Source: Pinibacter soli
Lineage (GTDB): Bacteria; Bacteroidota; Bacteroidia; Chitinophagales; Chitinophagaceae
NCBI RefSeq assembly: GCF_029961145.1
Contig: NZ_JASBRG010000003.1
Span: 62,001-126,000, forward strand
Length of the DNA: 64,000 bases
Direction of reading: 5' to 3'
Positions 16,877-27,067 of this stretch are shown here, piece by piece (within the stretch, counting starts at the first letter, position 1; each line of letters starts with the position of its first letter). Made by a program: the position numbers and the translations under genes. The notes beneath the pieces are model-generated. The model had not been told where the DNA came from, did not search any database, and was given only the letters and a program-made list of their open reading frames with translations.

Positions 16877-18298
16877 ATGGAAATAATTCACGTATCAGCG
16901 GAATGTTATCCGGTAGCAAAGGCGGGAGGTTTGGGCGATGTAGTAGGAGCGTTGCCAAAATACCAAAACCAGGCGGGGCACATTGCCAAGGTGGTAATGC
17001 CCATGTACAGGACAAAGTTCCTGTTTGACAATACATGGGAGGTTGTACACAAGAGTGGCACATTTCTCGGCCACAGATGGTTCGACTATACAATAATCAA
17101 AGAAAAAACAAATAAACTGGGTTTTGATCTTTATCTGGTTGACATACCGGGTCTGCTTGACAGGGAAAAAATCTATTCTTACGATGATGACGTTGAAAGA
17201 TTCACTGCGTTCCAGATTGCAGTAGTGGATTGGATCAGTGTCTGGAGACATCGCCCGGATGCAATCCATGTTCACGATTATCATACATCGTTCATCCCGT
17301 TTATGATGCAGCATTGTTTTGCATACCGCCATCTTTCGAGGGTGCCGGTAGTGCTTACCATTCACAATGCGCAATATCAGGGCTGGATGGGCTGGGACAG
17401 AAGCAACTACATTCCCGCATGGGATGCGTGGTCCGGTGGTTTGCTGGGCTGGAACGGTGTGATCAATCCGTTGGCAGCAGGTATCAAGTGTGCGTGGAAG
17501 GTGACAACGGTGAGTCCGAATTATTTAAACGAACTACGTTATAACAGCAATGGCCTCGAAGCGCTTATTGAATTTGAAAGAGGAAAATGTATAGGTATTC
17601 TTAATGGAATAGATACCAAAGTTTGGGATCCTGCAACAGATTCTTATCTCGATTCCCATTTTGACATAAAAACATTAGAAAAAGGAAAGGCTGCGAACAA
17701 AAAATTACTCTGCGATACTTTTAAACTTGATGTAGATAAACCGCTGATCATTTTTATAGGAAGATTGGTTGGCGAAAAAGCCGCTGAACTATTGCCCGGC
17801 GCCATAGGTGATTCTTTGTACCATATCGGAACAAAAATGAATTTCCTTGTCTTGGGAAATGGTGAGTGGTGGATTGAGAGCCAGCTTGAGAGCATGAAAA
17901 GTGTGTGGATGGGTTTCTACAATTCTAAAATTGGGTACAACGAGCAACTGAGCCACCAAATGTATGCCGGGGCAGACTTTCTGCTGATGCCAAGCCGGGT
18001 CGAGCCTTGCGGGCTCAACCAAATGTATGCGATGCGCTACGGAACCATTCCTATTGTGCGCTCCACAGGCGGATTAAAAGACACCGTGATTGATTGTGAA
18101 GAACCTGGAGGTTACGGTGTTGTATTTAATGACTTGAGTGTTGGCGACATTACCAATGCCATCTACAGAGCATTGAAATTGCAAGACAAGCCGGGCAAAA
18201 TGAACGAACTGAAAAAGAAAATAATGGCACTCGATTTTAGCTGGGATAAAAGTGCGGAGGAATACATAGGGGTGTACGAGTCGTTACAATCGAAATAA
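16877..18298 (+). CDS. glgA: Glycogen synthase (GT5)
   Basis: 473 residues. N-terminal ADP-glucose loop KAGGLGD at 15-21 (VSAECYPVAKAGGLGDVVG), HVHDYHT, LTIHNAQYQG, and in the GT-B C-domain ILNGIDTKVW, FIGRLVGEKA, LMPSRVEPCGLNQMYAMRYGT and RSTGGLKDTV. These mark a GT5 starch/glycogen synthase using ADP-glucose. It is first in the glgA-glgC-glgB row, each gene separated by repeat-bearing gaps of 113 and 301 bp. Confidence 0.95.
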   Translation: MEIIHVSAECYPVAKAGGLGDVVGALPKYQNQAGHIAKVVMPMYRTKFLFDNTWEVVHKSGTFLGHRWFDYTIIKEKTNKLGFDLYLVDIPGLLDREKIYSYDDDVERFTAFQIAVVDWISVWRHRPDAIHVHDYHTSFIPFMMQHCFAYRHLSRVPVVLTIHNAQYQGWMGWDRSNYIPAWDAWSGGLLGWNGVINPLAAGIKCAWKVTTVSPNYLNELRYNSNGLEALIEFERGKCIGILNGIDTKVWDPATDSYLDSHFDIKTLEKGKAANKKLLCDTFKLDVDKPLIIFIGRLVGEKAAELLPGAIGDSLYHIGTKMNFLVLGNGEWWIESQLESMKSVWMGFYNSKIGYNEQLSHQMYAGADFLLMPSRVEPCGLNQMYAMRYGTIPIVRSTGGLKDTVIDCEEPGGYGVVFNDLSVGDITNAIYRALKLQDKPGKMNELKKKIMALDFSWDKSAEEYIGVYESLQSK

Positions 18299-18382
18299 TT
18301 GAAAATTGAAAATGAGTTTTTAGTTGAGAGTTGTTAACCTTTGTACACTTCGCATTTTCAACTTTCAATTTCAATTTTCAAC
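18298..18382. repeat. Inverted TTGAAAA pair between glgA and glgC
   Basis: Left arm 18298-18315, right arm 18353-18382 (TTTTCAACTTTCAATTTC). Only about 37 bp lies between, so it can fold as a hairpin inside the glg transcript. Confidence 0.65.
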
Positions 18383-18411
18383 TCCATAAATAACACTATT
18401 GTTAACTCATA

Positions 18412-19695
18412 ATGCTTAATATGTCAAAACAAATGATGGCCGTGATTTTGGGAGGCGGCGCTGGAACGCGTTTATATCCTCTTACTGCAAGTCGCAGTAA
18501 ACCGGCCGTACCTATTGCAGGAAAGTATCGCCTCGTGGACATTCCCATTTCCAATTGTATTAATTCAAACATCCATCGCATGTTTGTATTGACGCAGTTT
18601 AACTCGGCATCGCTGAACAGGCATATTAAAAACACCTATCACTTTAGCGCCTTCAGTTCCGCTTTTGTTGATATTTTGGCAGCAGAGCAAACACCTGATA
18701 ACATCACGTGGTTCCAGGGAACGGCTGATGCGGTTCGTCAAAGTTTGAGACATCTTGAGCCATTTGAAAGTGATTATATTTTGATCCTTTCAGGTGACCA
18801 GTTGTATCAAATGGATTTCACTGAAATGCTTACTCATCACACAGACACAGGAGCCGATATTTCCATCGCAACCATTCCAGTTACGGAACGTGATGCTCCG
18901 GAATTTGGCATATTAAAATCTGACGAAAAACAACACATCACTTCATTTATTGAAAAGCCCAAAAAAGAGTTGTTGCCTGAGTGGGTGAGTGACACCGGTG
19001 ATGATATGAGGCGCCAGGGAAAGGTCTATCTTGCTTCGATGGGTATCTATATTTTCAATAGAAAATTGCTTTTCGATCTGTTGAAAAATGAAAAGAAAGA
19101 TGCTACAGATTTCGGTAAAGAGATCATTCCCGAAAGCATCGACAAATACAAAGTTACAAGCTACCAATATGATGGTTACTGGACAGACATAGGAAACATT
19201 CACTCTTTCTTTGAAGCCAACCTGGGCCTTACAAAAGAGTTGCCCGATTTTAATTTGTTTGACAACAACAACGCCATCTTTACACGTGCACGCATGTTGC
19301 CTCCGGCAAAGATCAGCGGAACCACTCTGGAAAAGGCATTGATTGCAGAAGGTTCTATCATAAATGCGTCGCGTGTTGAGAATTGTGTGCTTGGGGTAAG
19401 ATCAAGAATTGGAAGCGGCACTACTATCGCAAACAGTTACGTAATGGGTAATGATTACTTCGAGACCATTCCCGAAATGGAGCAAGCTAAAAAAGGTGGC
19501 ATTCCGATCATAGGGATAGGCAACCGTTGTTACATAAACAACGCCATCGTTGATAAGAACTGTCGCATAGGCGATGATGTGCGCATCAATGGCGGCTCGC
19601 ATTTAACCAATGTTGACGAGCCTTTGTATGTAGTTAAAGACGGCATTGTCGTGATCAAAAAAGGAGCGGTTATTCCAAACGGATTTGTGCTTTAA
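18412..19695 (+). CDS. glgC: Glucose-1-phosphate adenylyltransferase
   Basis: 427 residues; the ATG at 18421 (MSKQMMAVILGGG) is an alternative start. Nucleotidyltransferase loop GGGAGTRLYPLTASRSKPAVPIAGKY, then RLVDIPISNCINS, WFQGTADAVRQ, SGDQLYQMD, FIEKPK and GYWTDIGNI. The C-terminal third is a left-handed beta-helix of hexapeptide repeats. Makes ADP-glucose for GlgA; normally the allosteric control point of glycogen synthesis. Confidence 0.96.
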   Translation: MLNMSKQMMAVILGGGAGTRLYPLTASRSKPAVPIAGKYRLVDIPISNCINSNIHRMFVLTQFNSASLNRHIKNTYHFSAFSSAFVDILAAEQTPDNITWFQGTADAVRQSLRHLEPFESDYILILSGDQLYQMDFTEMLTHHTDTGADISIATIPVTERDAPEFGILKSDEKQHITSFIEKPKKELLPEWVSDTGDDMRRQGKVYLASMGIYIFNRKLLFDLLKNEKKDATDFGKEIIPESIDKYKVTSYQYDGYWTDIGNIHSFFEANLGLTKELPDFNLFDNNNAIFTRARMLPPAKISGTTLEKALIAEGSIINASRVENCVLGVRSRIGSGTTIANSYVMGNDYFETIPEMEQAKKGGIPIIGIGNRCYINNAIVDKNCRIGDDVRINGGSHLTNVDEPLYVVKDGIVVIKKGAVIPNGFVL

Positions 19696-19996
19696 TAAAT
19701 AGGAACGCAGATTTTCAAGATTGTCATGATTTATTAAGATTGAATTTTAATAAGCAGAGCGATTATGAAAAATCTGCGTTCTTTTTTACAAAAATGCGGA
19801 ACGCAGCTTTTCATGATTTTTAAGATTTTCAAGATTCTTTTTAAGATGTTGTTTGCAAGCAAAAGTCATAACAGATCATGACAATCTTGAGAATCTGCGT
19901 TCTTTCTTTCTCAGGAACACAAATTGTTGTAATTTCTACAAAGAGAAATCATGACAATCATGAAAATCTGTGTTCCCTCTCTCAAAACCTATCGCC
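19696..19996. repeat. GGAACGCAGATT inverted repeat cluster between glgC and glgB
   Basis: About 300 bp built from several copies of one element: GGAACGCAGATTTTCAAGAT near 19704, a second start near 19799, and reverse-complement ends (AATCTGCGTTCTTT) near 19770, 19892 and a degenerate one near 19965. TCATGACAATC motifs recur inside. The same element appears at 35378-35458 and, degenerate, at 32180-32230 and 41260-41455. No gene. Confidence 0.75.
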
Positions 19997-22042
19997 ATGA
20001 GTGAAAAAGTGAAAAATAAACTGCTCAAGGAAGTTGCCGCAACCAACGGTCATGACAAGAAAACGCGAAAGAAATCATCTAAAAAGAAAAACAAATTGAA
20101 TAACCTTCCCTACGAACAGTCACATTTTATTGATACTTCAAAAAATGTATGGAACTATACGCTGCTCTCCAATGAGGATGTGTTGAACTTTCAACATGGA
20201 ACGAATTATCGTTTGTATGAAAAATTCGGTTCGCATGCTTTGGAAGTTAACGGAGAAGCAGGAATGTATTTCGCCGTATGGGCTCCGAATGCAACATCCT
20301 TGTCAGTAATTGGCAATTTCAATGACTGGAAGAATTTTGAGCACAACTTATTTCCCCGCTGGGATAAAAGTGGCATTTGGGAGGGATTCATACCGGGATT
20401 CAAAAACGGCGAAGTTTACAAATATCATATCGTAGGTTTTCAGGGCGTAGAGACTGACAAAGGAGATCCTTTTGCACATTTCTGGGAAATAAGGCCACAA
20501 ACGGCATCCATCGCCTGGGAGCTCGGCTATGAATGGAACGATAAGGAATGGATGAAGAAAAGAAAAAAACACAACAAGCTCGATTCGCCGTGGAGCGTTT
20601 ACGAAGTGCATTTGGCAAGTTGGATGCGTCCTGATGCGAATGACGAAGAATCTTACAACACTTATCAGCAAATAAAAGAAAGGATGGTGCCTTATGTCAA
20701 GGAAATGGGCTTCACGCACGTGGAATTCATGCCCATAATGGAACACCCTTTCGACGGAAGCTGGGGCTACCAGGGCGCAGGTTTTTTTGCGCCTACATCA
20801 CGCTTCGGATCCCCGCAGGATTTTATGGATCTTGTAAATGCTTTTCACGAAGCAGAAATAGGTGTTATCCTCGATTGGGTGCCTTCGCATTTTCCATACG
20901 ACGCACACGGCCTGTTTATGTTTGACGGCACACACACATATGAGTATGCCGATATGCGCAAGGGGTTTCACCCCGATTGGAACTCTTACATTTTCAATTA
21001 TAAACGGGGCGAAGTAAAATCGTTTTTGATAAGTAGTGCGAGATTCTGGTTTGATAAATTCCACGCAGATGGCATTCGCGTAGATGCCGTTTCCTCGATG
21101 TTGAAACTCAGCTATTCGCGCAAAGAAGGGGAGTGGGAGCCAAACGAATTTGGCGGAGACGGTAACCTCGAAGCTATTGCTTTTATCAAAGATCTTAATG
21201 AGACCTTATACCGCGACTTTCATGACATACAAACCATCGCGGAAGAAGCCACAGACTGGCCCGGCATTTCAAAACCTACTGTCTCAGGAGGTTTGGGCTT
21301 TGGTATGAAATGGATGATGGGTTGGATGCACGATACACTGCGTTATTTCAAGTGTAATCCGTACGATCGGCAACATCACCAGGATGATCTCACTTTCAGC
21401 ATGATGTATTATTATGACGAAAATTTCATGATGCCCTTAAGTCATGACGAGGTTGTACATGGAAAATCACCAATGCTGTACAAAATGCCCGGCGATGAGT
21501 GGCAAAAACACGCCAACCTTCGTTTGTTGTATTCTTACATGTTTGCACATCCCGGAGGCAAATTGTTGTTCATGGGAAATGAATTCGCTGCCACCACAGA
21601 ATGGAACTATAAAAGCGAGCTGCCATGGCATTTATTGGAGCACGCCAGCCACCGGGGAATGCAAGAATGTGTAAAGGATCTTTGTCATTTACTTAAAAAT
21701 GAACCCGCTTTATACCAAAGGCAATTCGATTCCGATGGTTTTGAATGGATTGACCTCAATCACCGGTCCGATGCCATCATTGTTTTTAAGCGAAAAGGTG
21801 AAAAAGCAAAGGATGACCTGTTGGTAATTTTAAATATGACACCTACTGTTCATCTCGATTGGAAAGTCCACGTACGTGGAAAAGATTCGTGGAAGGAAAT
21901 TTTTAACAGTAACGATGAAAAATACTGGGGAACCGGCGACGTGTACAATCCATTTCCTGAAATAAAAATTCTGGATAAAAAGCACAAACTTTATGAAATA
22001 AATGTGCATTTACCAGCGTTAAGTGCTGTGATTTTAAAATAA
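19997..22042 (+). CDS. glgB: 1,4-alpha-glucan branching enzyme (GH13)
   Basis: 681 residues from the ATG at 19997. An unusual Lys-rich N-terminal tail (about 1-35, KKTRKKSSKKKNK) precedes one CBM48 domain (EAGMYFAVWAPNATSLSVIGNFNDW). GH13 barrel motifs: ILDWVPSHF, nucleophile Asp in DGIRVDAVSSML, acid/base Glu in TIAEEATDW, and transition-state Asp in MPLSHDEVVHG. It is shorter than the E. coli enzyme, consistent with loss of the N1 domain. It makes alpha-1,6 branches in glycogen made by GlgA. The basic tail is not part of the catalytic core and may bind RNA, DNA or polymer surface; unknown. Confidence 0.94.
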   Translation: MSEKVKNKLLKEVAATNGHDKKTRKKSSKKKNKLNNLPYEQSHFIDTSKNVWNYTLLSNEDVLNFQHGTNYRLYEKFGSHALEVNGEAGMYFAVWAPNATSLSVIGNFNDWKNFEHNLFPRWDKSGIWEGFIPGFKNGEVYKYHIVGFQGVETDKGDPFAHFWEIRPQTASIAWELGYEWNDKEWMKKRKKHNKLDSPWSVYEVHLASWMRPDANDEESYNTYQQIKERMVPYVKEMGFTHVEFMPIMEHPFDGSWGYQGAGFFAPTSRFGSPQDFMDLVNAFHEAEIGVILDWVPSHFPYDAHGLFMFDGTHTYEYADMRKGFHPDWNSYIFNYKRGEVKSFLISSARFWFDKFHADGIRVDAVSSMLKLSYSRKEGEWEPNEFGGDGNLEAIAFIKDLNETLYRDFHDIQTIAEEATDWPGISKPTVSGGLGFGMKWMMGWMHDTLRYFKCNPYDRQHHQDDLTFSMMYYYDENFMMPLSHDEVVHGKSPMLYKMPGDEWQKHANLRLLYSYMFAHPGGKLLFMGNEFAATTEWNYKSELPWHLLEHASHRGMQECVKDLCHLLKNEPALYQRQFDSDGFEWIDLNHRSDAIIVFKRKGEKAKDDLLVILNMTPTVHLDWKVHVRGKDSWKEIFNSNDEKYWGTGDVYNPFPEIKILDKKHKLYEINVHLPALSAVILK

Positions 22043-22153
22043 TATTTAAAATATATTTAAATTTTTGCACAAGTGTAAATTAAGGGCTTATTGTTGCTTA
22101 ACTTGCACCGCGAATCCTATATCCCAACTGTTTTAAATCCAAAAGTTGCACAA

Positions 22154-23176
22154 ATGAAAAGACCACTATTTACTGTGCTGACTGTTTTGGCCGTAAGCCA
22201 GGGCTTTGCGCAAACAGACAGCTCCGATTATTTCTACCGAAAGGGCACTGAAGAAAAAATTGCCCGTCGTTATTTACCTGCTTTTAACAATTTTCAAAAA
22301 TCAGTACAGTTTAAACCGGAAAACAGTGATGCTCAACGAGCATTGGGCGAGGTCGCGGTCGAACTACGCAAATATGAGGATGCAAAAAAATCATTTTTGA
22401 AAGTACTGGAAGCAAAAAAAGACGATACAACAGCGGTTAGCAATCTTACAAATCTGTACTTCTGGACACGCAAGTGGGATGATGCCATTAAATATGCTCA
22501 ACAGGCAAAAGCGCTCCATCTCGGTACCAACAATAATTACATAATTGCAAAAGCCTACTACGAGCAGGAGAACTACGGCAAATCGCTGGAGTTCCTCGAA
22601 ATGGCTTACAAAGACGATAACAAAAATGCAGAAGTTCCATACCTCGGCGCTCGTTGCCTGATAGAAATGAGCAATTATAAAAAAGCAGCAGGCTGCTATG
22701 AGCAGGCCATTGCACTTGACTCCACAAAAACATTGTGGATGTATGAGGCAGGCTTGACCTACTACGCAATTCCGGATGATAACAAGTCTATTTACTGGTT
22801 GGAACGCGCCGGCGCAAACGGATACAAAAGAACCAATGATTATTTGCAAAACCTCTCCAACGCATACCTGAATACCAAGCAGTGGGACAAAGGCATTCCA
22901 TTGCTGGAAGAATTGCAGCAACACAAACCGCAGGATGTGGAAGTAATTTATAGCATTGGCGAAGTATATTATCACACGAAGAAGTATGACATGGCAATAG
23001 AATCATGGGATAAGATTCTTGCTATTGATAATAAAAATGCCAACGCTGTTTATATGATCGGCCTGGCTTACCAAAAGAAAGGAGAAACGGCAAAAGGACA
23101 GGAGCTTTGCGATAAAGCGATTGCAATGGATCCTAATTTGGCGAAACTAAAAGAAGAACGGAAAATGCCAATGTAA
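22154..23176 (+). CDS. Secreted tetratricopeptide repeat protein
   Basis: 340 residues from the ATG at 22154 with a signal peptide (MKRPLFTVLTVLAVSQGFAQ, cleavage after AQ). The mature part is about eight or nine TPR units, e.g. ARRYLPAFNNFQKSVQFKPEN, AQRALGEVAVELRKYEDAKKSFLKVLEAKKDD, EVIYSIGEVYYHTKKYDMAIESWDKILAIDNKN. Probably periplasmic, a protein-binding scaffold of unknown partner. It stands alone, 111 bp after glgB. Confidence 0.88.
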   Translation: MKRPLFTVLTVLAVSQGFAQTDSSDYFYRKGTEEKIARRYLPAFNNFQKSVQFKPENSDAQRALGEVAVELRKYEDAKKSFLKVLEAKKDDTTAVSNLTNLYFWTRKWDDAIKYAQQAKALHLGTNNNYIIAKAYYEQENYGKSLEFLEMAYKDDNKNAEVPYLGARCLIEMSNYKKAAGCYEQAIALDSTKTLWMYEAGLTYYAIPDDNKSIYWLERAGANGYKRTNDYLQNLSNAYLNTKQWDKGIPLLEELQQHKPQDVEVIYSIGEVYYHTKKYDMAIESWDKILAIDNKNANAVYMIGLAYQKKGETAKGQELCDKAIAMDPNLAKLKEERKMPM

Positions 23177-23196
23177 TTGAAAGTTGAAAATGGTAG

Positions 23197-23215
23197 GGGC
23201 TAATCGCATTCGCCC
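23197..23215. repeat. Palindrome GGGCTAAT-CGC-ATTCGCCC
   Basis: 8-bp arms with one mismatch, preceded by TAGG. It matches the hairpin at 33576-33594 in layout (TAGGGGC...CGC...GCCC), so the two are copies of one palindromic element. Confidence 0.55.
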
Positions 23216-23248
23216 TGATGCGCCCAAAACGTGCAACATAAATATTTT

Positions 23249-23278
23249 GAAAATGCACCGGTCCGCCGGTGCATTTTC
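23249..23278. terminator. 13-bp perfect hairpin with TCCG loop
   Basis: GAAAATGCACCGG / CCGGTGCATTTTC. Strong stem with T-rich 3' side on plus; terminates the TPR gene transcript. Confidence 0.7.
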
Positions 23279-23428
23279 ATTTATCCATAACAGTTAGCGG
23301 CGCATAAGAAGTCAACGGCATGCACAGAATGCATTTTCAAATTTTCAAATCGTCAAATTTTCAAATTTCTCCTTCGCTACCATCTTAACGGGTTATTCCT
23401 TATTTTGCGTGGATAAACCCTGGATCGT

Positions 23429-25858
23429 ATGGAACTATTTCTACTGGTAGTAGCGCTGGTGCTGCTAGTCGTTTTGCTTTCAAGAGCATCGCGGCATGAC
23501 AACACCCTAAGGCAACTGGATAACACTATTCATTTGCTGCACAACGAAATCAAACAACTAAAAGGCAAAGCATCTGCGCCTGCTCCTGACATAGTTTCAC
23601 CACAGGCTTCTCCGCAAAAGAAAGAAGAACAGCCAAAACAGCCTGAGACTTTTGTTCCTTTTCCAAAGCCGATGACGCAAGCCGCTCCGCCGCAGAAAGA
23701 GCCGGAGCCAGCCTTGTTTACAAATGAGCCGAAAGAAAAGGCTGTGCCGATAAATCCCGCACCACGTCCAATTGCGGTGGCAAAACCTGCAGAACCACAG
23801 GAAAGTGTTTTTGCAAAATGGCTCGCGAAAAATCCTGATATAGAAAAATTCATTGGAGAAAATCTTATCAATAAAATTGGTATTGCGATTCTGGTTTTAG
23901 GCATCGCTTTCTTTGTAAAGTATGCCATCGACCAGGAATGGATCGGTGAGGTTGGAAGAGTGTCCATTGGACTGTTGTGCGGCGCCATACTTCAAGTTTT
24001 GGCACATAGGTTGCGCGAGAATTACAGACCATTCAGCTCTGTACTTGCAGGGGGTGGCATTACTGTATTTTATTTCACGATAGCATTTGCCTTTCATCAA
24101 TACAATTTGTTTCCACAAACAGTGGCGTTTATCATAATGGTGATCATCACGGCGTTTGCGATTTTGATTTCCATTTTGTACGATCGAATTGAACTGGGCA
24201 TCATTGCTACACTTGGTGGCTTTCTCACGCCATTTTTGGTAAGCAGGGGAGATGGAAATTACATAGTGCTGTTTACTTATTTAGTTATTTTAAACACAGG
24301 ATTGATTGTGTTGGCCAATTACAAGCAATGGCGACCGATAAATTTCATTGCGTTCTTCTTTACGGTACTTATTTATGGCGGATTTATTGTTTCAAAAAGC
24401 GATGCGCCAAACTTTTCATACATTGGTGTTTTTCTTTTTGGAACCATCTTCTACATAATGTTTGTAGTGATGAATCTTATTTATCACGTTGCAAAAAAAG
24501 GGAAGCTCAAAGCATTCGATTTTATCATTCTGCTCAGTATAAATCTTGCCTATTTTGCTGCAGGATACTATCTCTTAAAGCATTGGCATTTGTTCGACTA
24601 TACAGGGTTGTTTACTGCAGCACTAGGTTTGCTCAACTTGATTTTATCTTATGTTTTGTTTAAAAGGCAAGGAGTTGACCGCAATTTTATTTACCTGCTT
24701 ATTGGCATTACGCTTAGCTTCATTTCGCTTGCTGCACCGGTACAACTGAAAGGCAATTACATCACAATGTTTTGGGCAGCGGAATTGGTGGTCCTGTTTT
24801 GGCTGTATCAAAAATCAGGAATACAATTAATGAAAATTGCTTCTGCTATTATCACCCTACTGGTCGCAGGAAGCCTTTTTATGGATTGGATAAACGTGTA
24901 TGGCAATGACGCAGTAATACCTGTGATTGTCAATAAAGGCTTTTTGACTTCGGTGGTTGTATCGATAGCATTGTACCTTATGTACGCACTGATGCGGAAG
25001 GATCAAAGCGCCGTGTATGCAACTCCTTTGACCAACAAAGAAGTAAAGAATGTCTACATTATCCTTGGAACCTCGATACTTTTTATTGCGGGTTGCCTTG
25101 AAATAAATTATCAGTTCAGGCATCGCTATCCATCGCTGTCGTTAGAAGACATCTATCTGCCTTTATATGTTTATACTTTTGTCATTGTAGGTTTTATTGT
25201 GTTGCATTATTTCAAAGTTCAGATAGGGAAAGTTGTGCGAATCCTGGTGCCGGCTGTTCTTTTCATGTACTATTTGATCAATAACTTTTCAGTATATGAC
25301 CTGGAAAAAGAGATGCTGGCAAACAATACAGGAGCGGCACATTTCATTGTTCATTGGCTGGGTGTGATCTTATATTTATTGATCCTTGGTCTTCTTATTC
25401 AATACATGATTGCTCATAAACAAGAATTGGGATCGCTTGTAAATGCTTTTGCATGCGCGACAACCATTGTTTTGATCATCGTTCTCAGTATTGAAATACA
25501 ACACCTGTATGTTTGGAGTTATGCGCATAATGCCGATCAGGTTCAAGTGGCAGAACGAATATTCTCGAAAGCAGGATTAAGCATCTTGTGGGGTATTTCG
25601 TCCTTTATTATCATTTGGCTGGGATTGCGTTATCACTTCAAAGCATTGCGCATTATTGCGTTGTGTTTGTTTGGGGTAACAATCATAAAATTGTTTGCGT
25701 ACGATCTAAGCAATATTTCGCCAGGCGGAAAAATTGCTGCGTTCATTTTGTTGGGTGCACTATTGCTTACTGTATCCTTTATGTATCAGCGACTGAAAAA
25801 AATAATTATAGATGACAAACCTATTGAAAACACTGAACAGGGTAAATTACAAGAATAA
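23429..25858 (+). CDS. DUF2339 multi-pass membrane protein
   Basis: 809 residues. One N-terminal membrane segment (MELFLLVVALVLLVVLLS), a short coiled-coil, then a Pro/Lys-rich linker (about 50-130), followed by more than 20 hydrophobic helices from FIGENLINKIGIAILVLGIAFFVKYAIDQ onward. The segment GENLINKIGI...FVKYAIDQEWIGEVGRVSIGL is the DUF2339 hallmark. Function unknown. It overlaps the next gene (DUF3999) by 47 bp, a pairing also known in other bacteria, which implies a joint membrane complex. Confidence 0.9.
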   Translation: MELFLLVVALVLLVVLLSRASRHDNTLRQLDNTIHLLHNEIKQLKGKASAPAPDIVSPQASPQKKEEQPKQPETFVPFPKPMTQAAPPQKEPEPALFTNEPKEKAVPINPAPRPIAVAKPAEPQESVFAKWLAKNPDIEKFIGENLINKIGIAILVLGIAFFVKYAIDQEWIGEVGRVSIGLLCGAILQVLAHRLRENYRPFSSVLAGGGITVFYFTIAFAFHQYNLFPQTVAFIIMVIITAFAILISILYDRIELGIIATLGGFLTPFLVSRGDGNYIVLFTYLVILNTGLIVLANYKQWRPINFIAFFFTVLIYGGFIVSKSDAPNFSYIGVFLFGTIFYIMFVVMNLIYHVAKKGKLKAFDFIILLSINLAYFAAGYYLLKHWHLFDYTGLFTAALGLLNLILSYVLFKRQGVDRNFIYLLIGITLSFISLAAPVQLKGNYITMFWAAELVVLFWLYQKSGIQLMKIASAIITLLVAGSLFMDWINVYGNDAVIPVIVNKGFLTSVVVSIALYLMYALMRKDQSAVYATPLTNKEVKNVYIILGTSILFIAGCLEINYQFRHRYPSLSLEDIYLPLYVYTFVIVGFIVLHYFKVQIGKVVRILVPAVLFMYYLINNFSVYDLEKEMLANNTGAAHFIVHWLGVILYLLILGLLIQYMIAHKQELGSLVNAFACATTIVLIIVLSIEIQHLYVWSYAHNADQVQVAERIFSKAGLSILWGISSFIIIWLGLRYHFKALRIIALCLFGVTIIKLFAYDLSNISPGGKIAAFILLGALLLTVSFMYQRLKKIIIDDKPIENTEQGKLQE

Positions 25859-27038
25859 CATTGGCCTGACCTTGCTGCTTTTCCTGGCAGGTTGTTTACA
25901 AACACAGGCACAATTTAAAAACAAAGCAATGCTGCAAGTGCCTGATTCTGCAGGATTTTACAGTATTGATATCTCGCCTGCAATTAGTGGTTTTGTAAAA
26001 ACAGATTTAAGTGACATCCGCATTTTGGATGAGCAGCAAAGGCAGGTGCCTTTTATCATTCGTAATGCTGCTGCGCCAAAGATTGATAATCGCTTTGATA
26101 CTTTGTCTGTTTTACAAAATAAGGTAGACGACAGCGGCAAGTCCATTATTGTTGTACAAAACAAAGGAGTAGGAAAACTAAATGGATTGACATTGGTCAT
26201 AAAAAATGCCGATGTAATGCGCAGTGCCTCATTGATGGGAAGTGATGATGAAAAGAACTGGTATTCCATCATTGAGAATATTTACTTTTCCAATGCCTCG
26301 TCAACAGAGAAGGATGATTATCTACAGCAAATAAATTTTCCGTTGAGTGGTTATCATTTTTATAAATTAATAATTAACAATGGAAAGAACTCACCGCTAA
26401 ATATTACCTCGGTTATCAGATCAGTTACTGAAGAAACGAAAGCGATGGATCCTTATGTTAGCAATCCTGAACTTAGGTTTTCGCAGAAGGATAGTACTGA
26501 CGGTTATAGCTACATAGTAATCGGAAATCCTTCCGGATATCACATTGAGAAGATAGATTTCGACGTAAAAGGTCCAATGTTTTTTAAACGCGAGCTCACT
26601 ATAGAAGCAGGGTTCAGCAACTATTCACATACAGTAAAAGCAGATTCAAATCATAGTTTCATAATTCCCGTCTTTAACGACAAGAAATGGACGATCAAAA
26701 TTTACAATGGTGATAACCCTCCGCTTACTGTTACTGCAGTAAAAACTTTTCAATCGCGTAAACAACTCATTGCATCGCTCGATGCCGGCAAAAAATATGC
26801 GTTGTACATGAATGATTCTGCGGCAAAAGCACCGTCGTATGAATTACAGAATTTCAAAGACAGTATTCCTCAAGTGGTGAAAAATATCGCGGTTGGTTCT
26901 ATTGAAAAAAATGTGACAGAAACGACAAAGAAAGTTGAGGCCAGCAAGAAATGGTTGTGGATCACTTTGGTTATTGTACTTGCAGTGCTGGCTTTCTTTA
27001 CAGTGCGATTGGTAAAGGATGTACAAAAGAAAAATTAA
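25812..27038 (+). CDS. DUF3999-family membrane-anchored protein
   Basis: 408 residues. Signal/anchor region IGLTLLLFLAGCLQTQAQ: could be cut by signal peptidase I after AQ, or lipidated at LAGC. The mature domain is beta-rich (FYSIDISPAISGFVKTDLSDIRILDEQQRQVPFIIRN, typical of DUF3999) and ends in one C-terminal transmembrane helix (WLWITLVIVLAVLAFFTVRLV). So it is periplasmic, tethered near the DUF2339 partner encoded with a 47-bp overlap upstream. Confidence 0.85.
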   Translation: MTNLLKTLNRVNYKNNIGLTLLLFLAGCLQTQAQFKNKAMLQVPDSAGFYSIDISPAISGFVKTDLSDIRILDEQQRQVPFIIRNAAAPKIDNRFDTLSVLQNKVDDSGKSIIVVQNKGVGKLNGLTLVIKNADVMRSASLMGSDDEKNWYSIIENIYFSNASSTEKDDYLQQINFPLSGYHFYKLIINNGKNSPLNITSVIRSVTEETKAMDPYVSNPELRFSQKDSTDGYSYIVIGNPSGYHIEKIDFDVKGPMFFKRELTIEAGFSNYSHTVKADSNHSFIIPVFNDKKWTIKIYNGDNPPLTVTAVKTFQSRKQLIASLDAGKKYALYMNDSAAKAPSYELQNFKDSIPQVVKNIAVGSIEKNVTETTKKVEASKKWLWITLVIVLAVLAFFTVRLVKDVQKKN

Positions 27039-27067
27039 ACTGCTCATTTACCCCTATAATCAAGCCT

